Assembly (NCBI GenBank): GCA_030652995.1
Contig: JAUSAG010000035.1
Span: 1 to 64,000, forward strand
DNA from: Methylotenera sp.
Lineage (GTDB): Bacteria > Pseudomonadota > Gammaproteobacteria > Burkholderiales > Methylophilaceae
Length of the DNA stretch: 64,000 bases
Reading direction: 5' to 3'
Shown: positions 10,411 through 17,592 of the stretch, piece after piece
Position numbering within the stretch: the stretch's first letter is position 1
Layout: every line of letters starts with the position of its first letter
Made by a program: the position numbers and the translations under genes
The notes under the pieces: generated by a model
What the model saw: only the letters and a program-made list of their open reading frames with translations
What the model was told of the DNA's origin: nothing
The model's database searches: none

Positions 10411-11214
10411 ATGAAACTGAGCCGACTGTTATTGAGTGCTTTGATGGCAACTAGTTTTTTGCCTGTAATGGTTGCGACTGCGCATGCAGAGGCTGACCCT
10501 AAATTATGGCCAGTGATGAAAGAAGCATTTTTTGCAAAGCGTGACATGCAAGAGGTGGATTTTATTAAAATTGATGCGCCGCGCCGCGCCGAAAGCGGTG
10601 CGCAAGTTCCTGTGACTTACAGTATTGATAATGTTGCCGCCAATGGTGTGGTGATTAAAAAGCTTTATGCTTTTGTGGATGCTAACCCGATTCCGGTGAC
10701 TGCAATTTACCATTTAAGTGAATCCTTGGGTAATTTTCAGTTAGCAACACGTATTCGTTTTGAAACCGATGCCTTTGTGCGTTTAGTAGGCGAGACTGCT
10801 GACGGTAAGCTGTATTTAGCTTCGCGTGAAATTCGTGCGGCGGGTGGCTGTGGCGGCATGGTAGAAAATGATGAAGCTGCGGTTCGTAATGTTGCGGGGA
10901 AAATCAAGCTAAAAGTAGATGAGCCGGTTAAGTTTGGTAGTGCAATCTCTACTACATTTAACATTAAACACATTATGCGTACAGGCTTGCAGCGTGATTT
11001 GGTTTCACAAGGCTATGTGCCGGCTTTCTATATCAACAAAACAGAATTCGTGTATAACGGAAAACCGGTCATGACCGTTGATGTGGGTGTAGGCACAGCA
11101 GAAGACCCGTATTTTAAATTTGATTTTGTGCCCGATGCGCCAGGTAAGCTAGAAGTGACCGCTACCGACAATGAAGGTAAAGTATTTACGCATGCGATTG
11201 ATGTAAAAGGTTAA
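10411..11214 (+). CDS. SoxYZ-like fusion carrier of the quinoprotein-dehydrogenase-associated type
   Basis: A 267-residue exported protein with a Sec signal (MKLSRLLLSALMATSFLP.. cut near AHAEAD). The N-terminal half is a SoxY domain ending in the swinging-arm motif GGCGG near residue 147, whose cysteine carries sulfur adducts in thiosulfate oxidation. The C-terminal half is a SoxZ domain. In true Sox systems SoxY and SoxZ are separate; this fused form belongs to a family often found near PQQ-dependent alcohol dehydrogenase genes. No sox genes are nearby, but pqqA lies 2 kb downstream. The actual substrate is unknown. A terminator follows. Confidence 0.85.
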   Translation: MKLSRLLLSALMATSFLPVMVATAHAEADPKLWPVMKEAFFAKRDMQEVDFIKIDAPRRAESGAQVPVTYSIDNVAANGVVIKKLYAFVDANPIPVTAIYHLSESLGNFQLATRIRFETDAFVRLVGETADGKLYLASREIRAAGGCGGMVENDEAAVRNVAGKIKLKVDEPVKFGSAISTTFNIKHIMRTGLQRDLVSQGYVPAFYINKTEFVYNGKPVMTVDVGVGTAEDPYFKFDFVPDAPGKLEVTATDNEGKVFTHAIDVKG

Positions 11215-11234
11215 TTAAATCACCTGTCGCAGAT

Positions 11235-11261
11235 AAAGGCCTCCGTTTGGAGGTCTTTTTG
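11235..11261 (+). terminator. Terminator after the SoxYZ-like gene
   Basis: Stem GGCCTCC / GGAGGTC with loop GTTT followed by TTTTT, preceded by A residues, 20 bases after the stop codon. Confidence 0.85.
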
Positions 11262-11307
11262 TTCCAGCGGTGCTAAAATTGCCTTATTGAGCATTCAGGA
11301 GTGTGAT

Positions 11308-11727
11308 ATGAAAAGTTATCGTAAAGAACTTTGGTTTAACCCACCAACCCGTGTGGCGTTTATCCGCATTACTGAGCAGGTGCGTGAATGTTTGCGCGAA
11401 AGCGGGGTGAAAGAAGGTTTTGTATTGGTAAATGCGATGCACATCACCGCCAGTGTGTTTATTAACGATGATGAGCGTGGCTTGCATCATGATTACACGC
11501 AGTGGCTAGAACGCCTTGCACCGCATGAGCCAGTGAACAGTTATCGCCATAACGATACCGGTGAAGATAATGCCGATGCGCACATGAAACGCCAGGTGAT
11601 GGGGCGTGAAGTGGTCGTTGCGATTACTGAGGGCCAATTGGATTTTGGTCCGTGGGAGCAGATTTTTTATGGTGAGTTTGATGGCCGCCGTAAAAAGCGT
11701 GTGTTAGTGAAAATTATTGGTGAGTAA
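11308..11727 (+). CDS. YjbQ family protein (UPF0047)
   Basis: A 139-residue protein of the YjbQ/UPF0047 family. The pattern [16 protein letters not shown] followed by [23 protein letters not shown] and [19 protein letters not shown] is diagnostic; conserved His, Asp and Glu residues are thought to bind a metal. Some members have weak thiamine-phosphate synthase activity, but the physiological role is unclear. The start at 11308 (ATG after a CAGGAG site) is preferred to an upstream TTG at 11287. Confidence 0.9.
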   Translation: MKSYRKELWFNPPTRVAFIRITEQVRECLRESGVKEGFVLVNAMHITASVFINDDERGLHHDYTQWLERLAPHEPVNSYRHNDTGEDNADAHMKRQVMGREVVVAITEGQLDFGPWEQIFYGEFDGRRKKRVLVKIIGE

Positions 11728-11738
11728 TGCTTAAAACC

Positions 11739-11764
11739 AAAACGCCGTTGTAATACGGCGTTTT
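11739..11764. terminator. Symmetric terminator after yjbQ-like gene
   Basis: Perfect 10-bp stem AAAACGCCGT / ACGGCGTTTT with a 6-base loop. The A-tract on one side and T-tract on the other allow use in both directions. Confidence 0.85.
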
Positions 11765-11875
11765 AACTAGAACGATAATATCGTATATATTTGTACATAT
11801 GCGCCGGAGTCATTGTTTTAGTTACGCCTTGTCTAGCTTAGCCGTTGTGATTTTGTATAGAGATATAAAGTAGAG

Positions 11876-13225
11876 ATGATGAAAATACCAGAACTTTTAG
11901 CCCCAGCGGGCGACTTGGACCGTATGCGTACCGCTTTTGATTACGGTGCAGACGCCATCTATGCGGGGCAACCGCGATATAGCCTGCGTGCGCGTAATAA
12001 TGATTTCACGATGGCTAATCTTGAGATTGGCATTCATGAGGCACATGCACGCGGTAAAAAGTTTTTTGTAGCCAGCAACATCTCACCACATAACGCCAAA
12101 GTTAAAACTTACATGGCAGATATGGCGCCAGTGATCGCTATGCAGCCTGATGCCTTGATTATGTCTGACCCTGGCTTGATTATGATGGTGCGTGAAAAAT
12201 GGCCAGAGGTACCAGTGCATTTGTCTGTGCAGGCGAATACAGTGAATTTTGCCACGGTGAAGTTTTGGCAAAGCTTAGGTTTGTCGCGCGTTATTTTATC
12301 GCGTGAATTATCGCTGGATGAAATTGAAGAAATCCGTCAACAATGCCCTGACATGGAGCTGGAAGTATTTGTGCATGGCGCGTTGTGTATTGCCTACTCA
12401 GGTCGCTGTCTGCTCTCAGGCTATTTTAACCAGCGTGACCCTAATCAAGGCACTTGTACTAATAGCTGCCGTTGGGATTACAAAGTGCATGATGCGGCAG
12501 AAGATGCGGCTGGGGTGATACGCTTAGATGAGTTTGACTTTAAAGCCGAGATGGAGAAATCGAGCTTGTCGGGCTGTGGTAGTTTGCCACGCCACCCATT
12601 GGCTGACAAAGTTTATTTGATCGAGGAAAAAGGTCGTCCAGGTGAGTTGCTACCGATAGAGGAGGACGAGCACGGTACTTACATTATGAACAGTAAGGAT
12701 TTGCGCGCGATTGAGCACGTTGAGCGACTGATTAAAATGGGTGTTGATTCATTAAAGATAGAAGGTCGCACAAAATCGCGCTATTACGTTGCGCGTACCT
12801 GCCAAAACTATCGCAAAGCTATTGATGATGCAGTGGCTGGTCGTCCTTTTGATTGGAGTTTGCTGGGTGATTTAGAAAACCTCGCAAATCGTGGTTATAC
12901 CGATGGTTTCTATCAGCGACATCACACCGCAGAACACCAAAATTACAAGCAAGGTTACTCAAGCTCAAGCCGTAGCTTGTATGTGGGCGATGTGGTGGCT
13001 TATGATGCCAAGACTGGTTTGGCTGATATTGAAGCACGTAACAAGTTTGCAGTGGGTGATCGTTTGCAGGTGATTCATCCTAGCGGCAACCAAGAGTTGG
13101 TTGTTGAAACCATGTTTAACAAAAAAGGTGAGCCGATACAAGAGGCATCTGGTAGTGGTTATTATGTGAGATTACCAATTGCCGCGGGTGATTTGAATAA
13201 TGCAATGTTAGTTAAATATCTGTAG
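11876..13225 (+). CDS. Peptidase U32 family protein, TrhP/YegQ-like (tRNA uridine hydroxylation)
   Basis: A 449-residue U32 protein. The family signature ELEVFVHGALCIAYSGRC is near residue 160, followed by conserved cysteines in GTCTNSCRWDY that, by family knowledge, ligate an iron-sulfur cluster. A second block, RAIEHVERLIKMGVDSLKIEG, is near residue 280 and there is a C-terminal beta-barrel part. Length and architecture match YegQ, now TrhP, which makes 5-hydroxyuridine at tRNA position 34 from prephenate. Despite the name, protease activity is doubtful. Two ATGs open the gene. It is single and ends in a bidirectional terminator shared with pqqA. Confidence 0.88.
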   Translation: MMKIPELLAPAGDLDRMRTAFDYGADAIYAGQPRYSLRARNNDFTMANLEIGIHEAHARGKKFFVASNISPHNAKVKTYMADMAPVIAMQPDALIMSDPGLIMMVREKWPEVPVHLSVQANTVNFATVKFWQSLGLSRVILSRELSLDEIEEIRQQCPDMELEVFVHGALCIAYSGRCLLSGYFNQRDPNQGTCTNSCRWDYKVHDAAEDAAGVIRLDEFDFKAEMEKSSLSGCGSLPRHPLADKVYLIEEKGRPGELLPIEEDEHGTYIMNSKDLRAIEHVERLIKMGVDSLKIEGRTKSRYYVARTCQNYRKAIDDAVAGRPFDWSLLGDLENLANRGYTDGFYQRHHTAEHQNYKQGYSSSSRSLYVGDVVAYDAKTGLADIEARNKFAVGDRLQVIHPSGNQELVVETMFNKKGEPIQEASGSGYYVRLPIAAGDLNNAMLVKYL

Positions 13226-13249
13226 GTAAAGTTAGATCGTCTGGTAATA

Positions 13250-13276
13250 AAAAAGGGTGCTTGTAGCACCCTTTTT
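13250..13276. terminator. Bidirectional terminator between the U32 gene and pqqA
   Basis: Perfect 12-bp stem AAAAAGGGTGCT / AGCACCCTTTTT with a TGT loop. It has T-runs on both strands, so it can end both converging genes. Confidence 0.92.
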
Positions 13277-13292
13277 GCATCGCGCGTATGAA

Positions 13293-13364
13293 TTACTTGT
13301 TCATTACGTACATTGTTACCTCAAATCCCAAACGCATTTCTTTAGCTGCTGGTGTTGTCCACAT
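13293..13364 (-). CDS. pqqA: PqqA, precursor peptide of pyrroloquinoline quinone
   Basis: A 23-residue peptide that is the substrate for PQQ synthesis: the Glu and Tyr in the E-x3-Y motif are crosslinked by PqqE and become the cofactor. The sequence begins MWTTPAAKEMRLGFEV, continues TMYVMNK, and matches known PqqA (Trp2, Pro5, the R-x-GFEVTMY core). A GGAGAA ribosome site lies 7 bases before the ATG on the minus strand. No pqqB-E follow; a terminator closes the gene 17 bases on, so this copy is a stand-alone unit. Methylotrophs often carry pqqA apart from, or in addition to, the main pqq operon. Confidence 0.93.
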   Translation of the reverse strand: MWTTPAAKEMRLGFEVTMYVMNK

Positions 13365-13622
13365 GATCGTTCTCCATAAAAGTTAGTTTTGATTTAGAAC
13401 CAGCGTTTGATTGGTATATCAATGTGGCTAGTTCGTGAAAATGATTTTGCGCTTACACGCATTTTTCACGCTTTATGTATGCATGATTGCCACTTAAGGT
13501 AAATCATGAGAAAGGCGTCTGTATCTTAGCGTAATTGATCTCATGGAATTCCCCTGCTTTGTATGTGGTGTTGATTCGTTGAAATAAATAATAGTTTACT
13601 AATTTAGTTGGTAATTATTGGG
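13365..13622. other. Intergenic region upstream of pqqA and the iron island, with a hairpin
   Basis: This 258-base stretch separates divergent pqqA and the Fur-type promoter. The only structure I see is an inverted repeat, CGTGAAAA at 13434-13441 and TTTTCACG at 13463-13470, about 70 bases upstream of the pqqA start. It could be an operator or a leader hairpin. No open frame of note is present. Confidence 0.5.
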
Positions 13623-13651
13623 TTGACATTTTAAATGAGAATGATTATCAT
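13623..13651 (+). promoter_or_regulatory. Sigma-70 promoter overlapped by a Fur-box-like operator
   Basis: TTGACA at 13623-13628 and TATCAT at 13646-13651 are spaced by 17 bases. A 7-1-7 palindrome, TGAGAAT-G-ATTATCA (13636-13650), differs from the Fur core TGATAAT-n-ATTATCA at one base and covers the -10 element. This is the classic layout for iron repression of the genes that follow. Confidence 0.8.
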
Positions 13652-13680
13652 TTGATTAAATTAATGGATCGGAGGACGGC

Positions 13681-13887
13681 ATGAGTAAGCAGTTAATTAT
13701 TAGCCAAGCAAAACTGACAGGAGATGAAGATTGCAAGGTGCTTTATAACAAAGCAAAAGACATTGTTGAGCTTGAAATTGGAGGCACTTCATTGCGGCTA
13801 GAAGTGCGTAACTTTTTTATGATGAATGAAATGATGCGTAAAGCAGTGGCAAGGTTGGTGATGCAAACTGAATTACATCAAGTGTAG
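13681..13887 (+). CDS. Small Fur-controlled protein, family not recognised (paralogue 1)
   Basis: A 68-residue soluble protein preceded by a strong GGAGGA ribosome site, first gene after the Fur-box promoter. Its core (VLYNKAKDIVELEIGGTSLRL) aligns without gaps with the 90-residue protein at 15266 and the 78-residue protein at 22404: an aromatic residue, seven residues, then EL-x-[IL]-x3-SL-x-[LI]. A helical C-terminal part rich in Met and Phe follows. I do not recognise the family. Position and regulation suggest a role in iron starvation; nothing in the sequence shows a catalytic or metal site. Confidence 0.75.
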   Translation: MSKQLIISQAKLTGDEDCKVLYNKAKDIVELEIGGTSLRLEVRNFFMMNEMMRKAVARLVMQTELHQV

Positions 13888-13907
13888 TAATACTGTGAAT
13901 AAATCAA

Positions 13908-14219
13908 ATGAGTACAGACATGCAAAAACAAGTATCAGCATCAAAAGCACCAAGCGAACAATTTGACCCTGAGTTACCAACCTCAAGAGAGTTAATGGTA
14001 GCAATCTGTTGCGTTGCGACGCAGTATGCGCTTAAGCCATCTCATGAGTTGGCTGTGTTGGCGAGTGAGCTGGCGCATAAGTTAAGAGCGCCTGAGTACG
14101 CAGAAACAAAGCTGATTGAAGATATTGCAGAGCGCTTGGTCAAGCAATGGGAAGCAATCGTCAGTGAGTATGGCGCAGAGGACAATTGGTTGTTGGCAAC
14201 ACATAACACATTGCAATAA
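13908..14219 (+). CDS. Uncharacterised 103-residue protein in the iron island
   Basis: A mainly helical, soluble protein with a polar N-terminal 25 residues and a helical core (SRELMVAICCVATQYALKPS, then two amphipathic helices) ending in EDNWLLATHNTLQ. No signal, membrane segment or known motif is visible. The gene starts 20 bases after the small protein gene and ends 31 bases before the second rpsD, so the three are probably one iron-repressed transcript. The ribosome site is weak; ATG at 13920 is an alternative start. Confidence 0.7.
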   Translation: MSTDMQKQVSASKAPSEQFDPELPTSRELMVAICCVATQYALKPSHELAVLASELAHKLRAPEYAETKLIEDIAERLVKQWEAIVSEYGAEDNWLLATHNTLQ

Positions 14220-14250
14220 GTGATAAATATTAAATAGATAAGGAAACAAG

Positions 14251-14868
14251 ATGTCTCGATTTATTGGCCCACGATTAAAAGTAATGCGTGCATTAGGAGT
14301 AGATTTACCTGGGTTGTCACGTAAAACAATTGAAGCGCGCCCAACGCCGCCAGGTCAGCATGGTAATAAAGCATCGCGTAAGCGTCGCTCTGATTTTGGT
14401 GTGAAATTGCAGGAAAAACAAAAAATTCGTTTCAACTACGGGCTAACAGAGACACAGATGCGTAGATTGATACTGGATGCGCGTAAGGGTAAAGAGCCAA
14501 CAGGTGAAAGATTGTTGCAGTTACTCGAACGTAGAATGGATAACGTGGTTTTCCGTGCTGGGTTTGCACCTACGGTAATTGCTGCAAGGCAGTTAGTGAG
14601 CCATGGGCACCTTATGCTAAACGGCAAGCCAGCGAACATCCCGTCGATTAGATTGAATGTTGGTGATGAAATCACTGTTAAGGCCAAAAGTAAGCATATT
14701 CCAATGGTGGTGGAAACTGTTAAGCAGCCGTCTTTAGAGCGACCAGAGTGGCTAAGATGGGATACGAGCACACAAGTAGTCAAGGTATCACACTTGCCAG
14801 CGGTGAGCGATGTGCCCTTCCCTGTGGATGTGCAATTGGTGGTTGAATATTATGCTAACCGTGTATAG
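14251..14868 (+). CDS. rpsD: Second, cysteine-free ribosomal protein S4 of cyanobacterial character
   Basis: S4 nucleates assembly of the 30S body by binding 16S rRNA. This 205-residue copy has the S4 N-domain and the S4 RNA-binding domain (APTVIAARQLVSHGHLMLNG). The N-terminus MSRFIGPRLKVMRALGVDLP and the PGLSRK..PPGQHG..KKRS-like pattern resemble cyanobacterial and plastid S4 rather than the betaproteobacterial form, which has FLKSA..LDSKCK at this place. It has no cysteine at all. It lies far from any ribosomal-protein operon and behind a Fur-type promoter, so it is most likely a paralogue used under iron limitation; the housekeeping rpsD is expected next to rpsK/rpoA elsewhere. Origin by transfer is inferred. 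Confidence 0.9.
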   Translation: MSRFIGPRLKVMRALGVDLPGLSRKTIEARPTPPGQHGNKASRKRRSDFGVKLQEKQKIRFNYGLTETQMRRLILDARKGKEPTGERLLQLLERRMDNVVFRAGFAPTVIAARQLVSHGHLMLNGKPANIPSIRLNVGDEITVKAKSKHIPMVVETVKQPSLERPEWLRWDTSTQVVKVSHLPAVSDVPFPVDVQLVVEYYANRV

Positions 14869-15036
14869 AGGCTGGCAAACGAATTTGAGTTGCCCCTAAC
14901 AGCGGCTCAAATGTAGTACTGCATGACAACATGCGTCTCCTTGATCTTAACCGATCATTTTATGGTTGCATTAAGTTTAATTGCTTATGTAAGTCGGCCA
15001 TCTTTTTAATGTTAGTGACTTAATTGGGCTGCCATC
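14869..15036. other. Intergenic stretch between rpsD2 and hemP-like gene
   Basis: 168 bases with no open frame, no clear Fur box and no convincing terminator. The segment GCATGACAACATGC at 14932-14945 is a short imperfect palindrome that may be a weak operator or nothing. Confidence 0.3.
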
Positions 15037-15258
15037 ATGAAAATTATTACTAATTTAACCTCTAAAGAACATATGAGTTTTGATATAGCAATTGTGACAG
15101 ATAGTACGCAAACGCAAGATAAAATTAAGATTTCTAGAATTAAAAGATTAAATAGTGACAAACTATTTACGAATGTAAAAGAGGTGATGATTGATCACGA
15201 GGATGAAACGTATTTTTTACGGATTACTAAACAAAACAAGTTGATACTGACTAAATAG
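15037..15258 (+). CDS. HemP/HmuP-like small protein (long form)
   Basis: A 73-residue protein whose C-terminal half (DKLFTNVKEVMIDHEDETYF, then LRITKQNKLILTK) matches the HemP signature: LF, a short strand, H-x(3)-Y-x-LR-x-T and the terminal KLILTK. HemP/HmuP proteins sit in heme-uptake loci and act as activators of heme receptor genes in some rhizobia and Burkholderia. The first 38 residues are an extra extension not found in the copy at 15691. The next small gene starts 8 bases later. The HemP call is good; its action on this island is inference. Confidence 0.8.
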   Translation: MKIITNLTSKEHMSFDIAIVTDSTQTQDKIKISRIKRLNSDKLFTNVKEVMIDHEDETYFLRITKQNKLILTK

Positions 15259-15265
15259 GTGTGAA

Positions 15266-15538
15266 ATGAAAAATAATAAAGCACAGGATAACGTCACAAA
15301 TAATCAAGCTTCATGCCTCCGCATTTTATTATCTAAGAATGAGAGTGGCCAGATTATATTTTGTGAAAATTGTAAAGTGGCAGAGTTGGAGCTAGGAGCA
15401 ATTAGCTTGCGAATAGATGCTGGTACGTTAAATACCTTAAGGGAGTTGTTGGCAGATGCTAGCACTAGATTGACCCTATATCAGCAAGAAAAAGCAATTC
15501 ATGCGCAGCAGTCTGTCATGAATTGTAGCGTACATTAG
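15266..15538 (+). CDS. Small protein, family not recognised (paralogue 2)
   Basis: A 90-residue soluble protein. Its core (IIFCENCKVAELELGAISLR) aligns without gaps with the proteins at 13681 and 22404. This copy has a longer polar N-terminus and a CxxC (FCENC) absent from the others, which could bind metal. It is 8 bases behind the first hemP-like gene. No function is assigned. Confidence 0.75.
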   Translation: MKNNKAQDNVTNNQASCLRILLSKNESGQIIFCENCKVAELELGAISLRIDAGTLNTLRELLADASTRLTLYQQEKAIHAQQSVMNCSVH

Positions 15539-15592
15539 CTGGAGTAATTAATTAAAATCAATCACATAGACAGAAATTAAGGCATAAAAGCA

Positions 15593-15622
15593 TTGACAAA
15601 ACTAAATGATAACTATTATCAT
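15593..15622 (+). promoter_or_regulatory. Second promoter with Fur-box-like operator, upstream of hemP
   Basis: TTGACA at 15593-15598 is followed 17-18 bases later by TTATCA/TATCAT. The 7-1-7 palindrome TGATAAC-T-ATTATCA (15607-15621) has one mismatch to the Fur core, and more ATTATCATTATCATTA repeats follow directly, so several Fur dimers could bind. It should drive hemP-tonB-exbB-exbD and what follows. Confidence 0.82.
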
Positions 15623-15690
15623 TATCATTATAATTTCCTATTGATCATTGTAGTAAGTGGAAATTACCAACTTAAACATTAGTCTGAAGA

Positions 15691-15861
15691 ATGAAGTTTG
15701 AAGAAAAAACCATAGAAACAAAAACTGCTGATACCTCTGTTGTAAGCGTGACAACAAGTGAGTTTTTGTTTTCTGGTGCTCGAGAGTTGGTCATTAAGCA
15801 TGTGGATGAAGATTACCGTTTAAGACTTACCAATCAGGGTAAGTTAATTCTTACAAAGTAG
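15691..15861 (+). CDS. hemP: Hemin uptake protein HemP
   Basis: A 56-residue protein with the HemP pattern over its last 36 residues: SEFLFSGARELVIKH, then DEDYRLRLTNQGKLILTK. It follows the second Fur-type promoter by about 70 bases and precedes tonB by 51 bases. It is a shorter, cleaner relative of the protein at 15037. HemP relatives are implicated in activating heme or iron receptor genes. No heme ABC transporter genes accompany it here. Confidence 0.88.
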   Translation: MKFEEKTIETKTADTSVVSVTTSEFLFSGARELVIKHVDEDYRLRLTNQGKLILTK

Positions 15862-15912
15862 TGATGCAAAAGTTATGCTGCAGCATTTAGTAATAGGTCA
15901 GGAGGAGGTATT

Positions 15913-16758
15913 GTGTCAAATTCAGCACTTGTAGTGAATGCTCACTTCTTGATGGAGCCTGTTGCGAAAATGACAGCAGCTGCTAGTGAGTCTAATGTCA
16001 AATATCTGCCGATTAGCGCACGTATCGATGCGATGCGGGTAAATAAAAAAACAATCTCTTACAAAATGTTGGTTGTCGTGATGCTAATACATATGCTTGC
16101 TTTGGTAGGTGTGTTGAGTGTACAGCCAGAAACCGTTGAGCTTAATCACCCGGAAACCCCCATGATGGTTAGCTTGGTGAGCCAGGTTGCCGATGTGCCA
16201 CAAGAGTTGCCTAAGCCACCTGTAGAGCAAGTGCAGCCAGTTAACAAGCCGCCTGTTTTAAAACCAGTAGTGCAAAAACAAAAGGTCATAGAGAAGAAGC
16301 TGGTTGTCAATGAAGAGGCGGTAAGAAAAGTTGAGCAAGTAGAACCTGCAGTAGTCGAAGAACGTAAAGAAGCTGTGGTTGCAGAAAGCACCCCTGCTGA
16401 GCCACAGCAGTCAGCAAAAGTTGCGGAAGTCTCGGATAAAGTAGCCAATAAGCAGGTGGCGACTGAACCAGTCATCGAACCACCAAGTTTTGGGGCTGCT
16501 TATTTAAATAATCCAGCACCAGCTTACCCGATGCTTGCAAGAAAAATGGGTGAACAAGGTAAGGTGCTACTTAAAGTTTTAGTGTCGCAAGATGGTAAAG
16601 CTGAAGTTGTCAAAGTAGATACAAGCAGTGGCCATCAAAAATTAGACCAAGCAGCCATAGAGGCAGTTAAAAGATGGAGTTTTGTACCAGCAAAACGTAG
16701 TAATCAGCCAATTAGCGCTTATGTGCTGGTGCCAGTAAATTTCACACTAAATGGATAA
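15913..16758 (+). CDS. tonB: TonB, energy transducer for outer-membrane receptors
   Basis: Spans the periplasm to pass proton-motive energy from ExbBD to TonB-dependent receptors. The 281 residues show a 50-residue cytoplasmic lead, a single membrane anchor near 52-72 (MLVVVMLIHMLALVGVLSV), a long Pro/Val/Glu/Lys-rich periplasmic stretch with EP/KP repeats, and the TonB C-terminal domain (PAPAYPMLARKMGEQGKVLL to the end). The GTG start is supported by a GGAGGAGG site 6 bases upstream. The cytoplasmic lead is longer than usual, so a later start is possible. Confidence 0.93.
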   Translation: MSNSALVVNAHFLMEPVAKMTAAASESNVKYLPISARIDAMRVNKKTISYKMLVVVMLIHMLALVGVLSVQPETVELNHPETPMMVSLVSQVADVPQELPKPPVEQVQPVNKPPVLKPVVQKQKVIEKKLVVNEEAVRKVEQVEPAVVEERKEAVVAESTPAEPQQSAKVAEVSDKVANKQVATEPVIEPPSFGAAYLNNPAPAYPMLARKMGEQGKVLLKVLVSQDGKAEVVKVDTSSGHQKLDQAAIEAVKRWSFVPAKRSNQPISAYVLVPVNFTLNG

Positions 16759-16842
16759 GTGGCAAGATTAATAAATACAGGTCTATGCGCAGTAAATAAA
16801 TGGGCATGAATCAATCATCAGATAAAAAATGAAGCGAGGAAA

Positions 16843-17592
16843 ATGATGCAAAACGGATACGAGTTCAATAGTTGGGAGTTTATCACGGCAGGCGGACCAG
16901 TCTCTATGTTGGTTGCCTTGATATTGTTAACAATGTCTGTGGCAAGTTGGTATTTGATTGTGACCAAAAGTGTAACTGCATGGCGTACGCGCAATGCTTA
17001 CCAATCTTTCTTGCAAGTGTTTTGGCAAGCACCGAGTTTGGCTATAGCAGTAAAGCAAAGTCAGCAATATGCTAATACAGGTTTATCAAGATTAGCAGAA
17101 AAAGCGATTTTAGCTGCAGAGCATCATAAGATGTGTGCAGTAAAAGGCGCTGATATCGTTGCGCAAGATGAGTTTGTGGCGCGTGCCATGAACCGTAGCA
17201 TTGCAGAAGAAAATGCAACTATGGAAGGCGGACTTACTTTGCTGGCTTCTGTAGGAAGCGTGTCGCCGTTTGTTGGCTTATTTGGCACGGTGTGGGGTAT
17301 TTATCATGCGCTTGCTAGTATTAGCTTAAGTGGTCAGGCTACTTTAGATAAAGTGGCAGGGCCAGTAGGTGAAGCCTTGATTATGACCGCGTTAGGTTTA
17401 GCAGTGGCTATTCCAGCCGTGCTGGCATATAACGCAATTGTGCGCAGTAATCGCGCTTTAACGGTTGAGCTTGAAAGATTTGGCTACGAACTGCATACCT
17501 TAATCACCACAGGCGCTGTCATGGGTGCTAAACGCACAAGCAAGCAGGATGTTGCTGAACCAGCGATACATGTTGCAGGTGTCGTAGCATGA
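16843..17592 (+). CDS. exbB: ExbB, MotA/TolQ/ExbB proton channel family
   Basis: Proton-channel subunit that powers TonB. The 249-residue protein has three membrane segments: near 20-42, and the pair in LLASVGSVSPFVGLFGTVWG (near 135-155) and the ALIMTALGLAVAIPAVLAYN block (near 180-205), which is the family signature. A GCGAGGAAA site precedes the ATG. It overlaps exbD by four bases (ATGA), indicating translational coupling. Confidence 0.94.
   Translation: MMQNGYEFNSWEFITAGGPVSMLVALILLTMSVASWYLIVTKSVTAWRTRNAYQSFLQVFWQAPSLAIAVKQSQQYANTGLSRLAEKAILAAEHHKMCAVKGADIVAQDEFVARAMNRSIAEENATMEGGLTLLASVGSVSPFVGLFGTVWGIYHALASISLSGQATLDKVAGPVGEALIMTALGLAVAIPAVLAYNAIVRSNRALTVELERFGYELHTLITTGAVMGAKRTSKQDVAEPAIHVAGVVA

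Noticed and set aside
16146-16475. 109-codon Thr/Ser/Cys-rich frame on the minus strand of tonB
   Set aside because: Antisense of the Pro/Val/Glu-rich periplasmic linker; composition fully explained by that.
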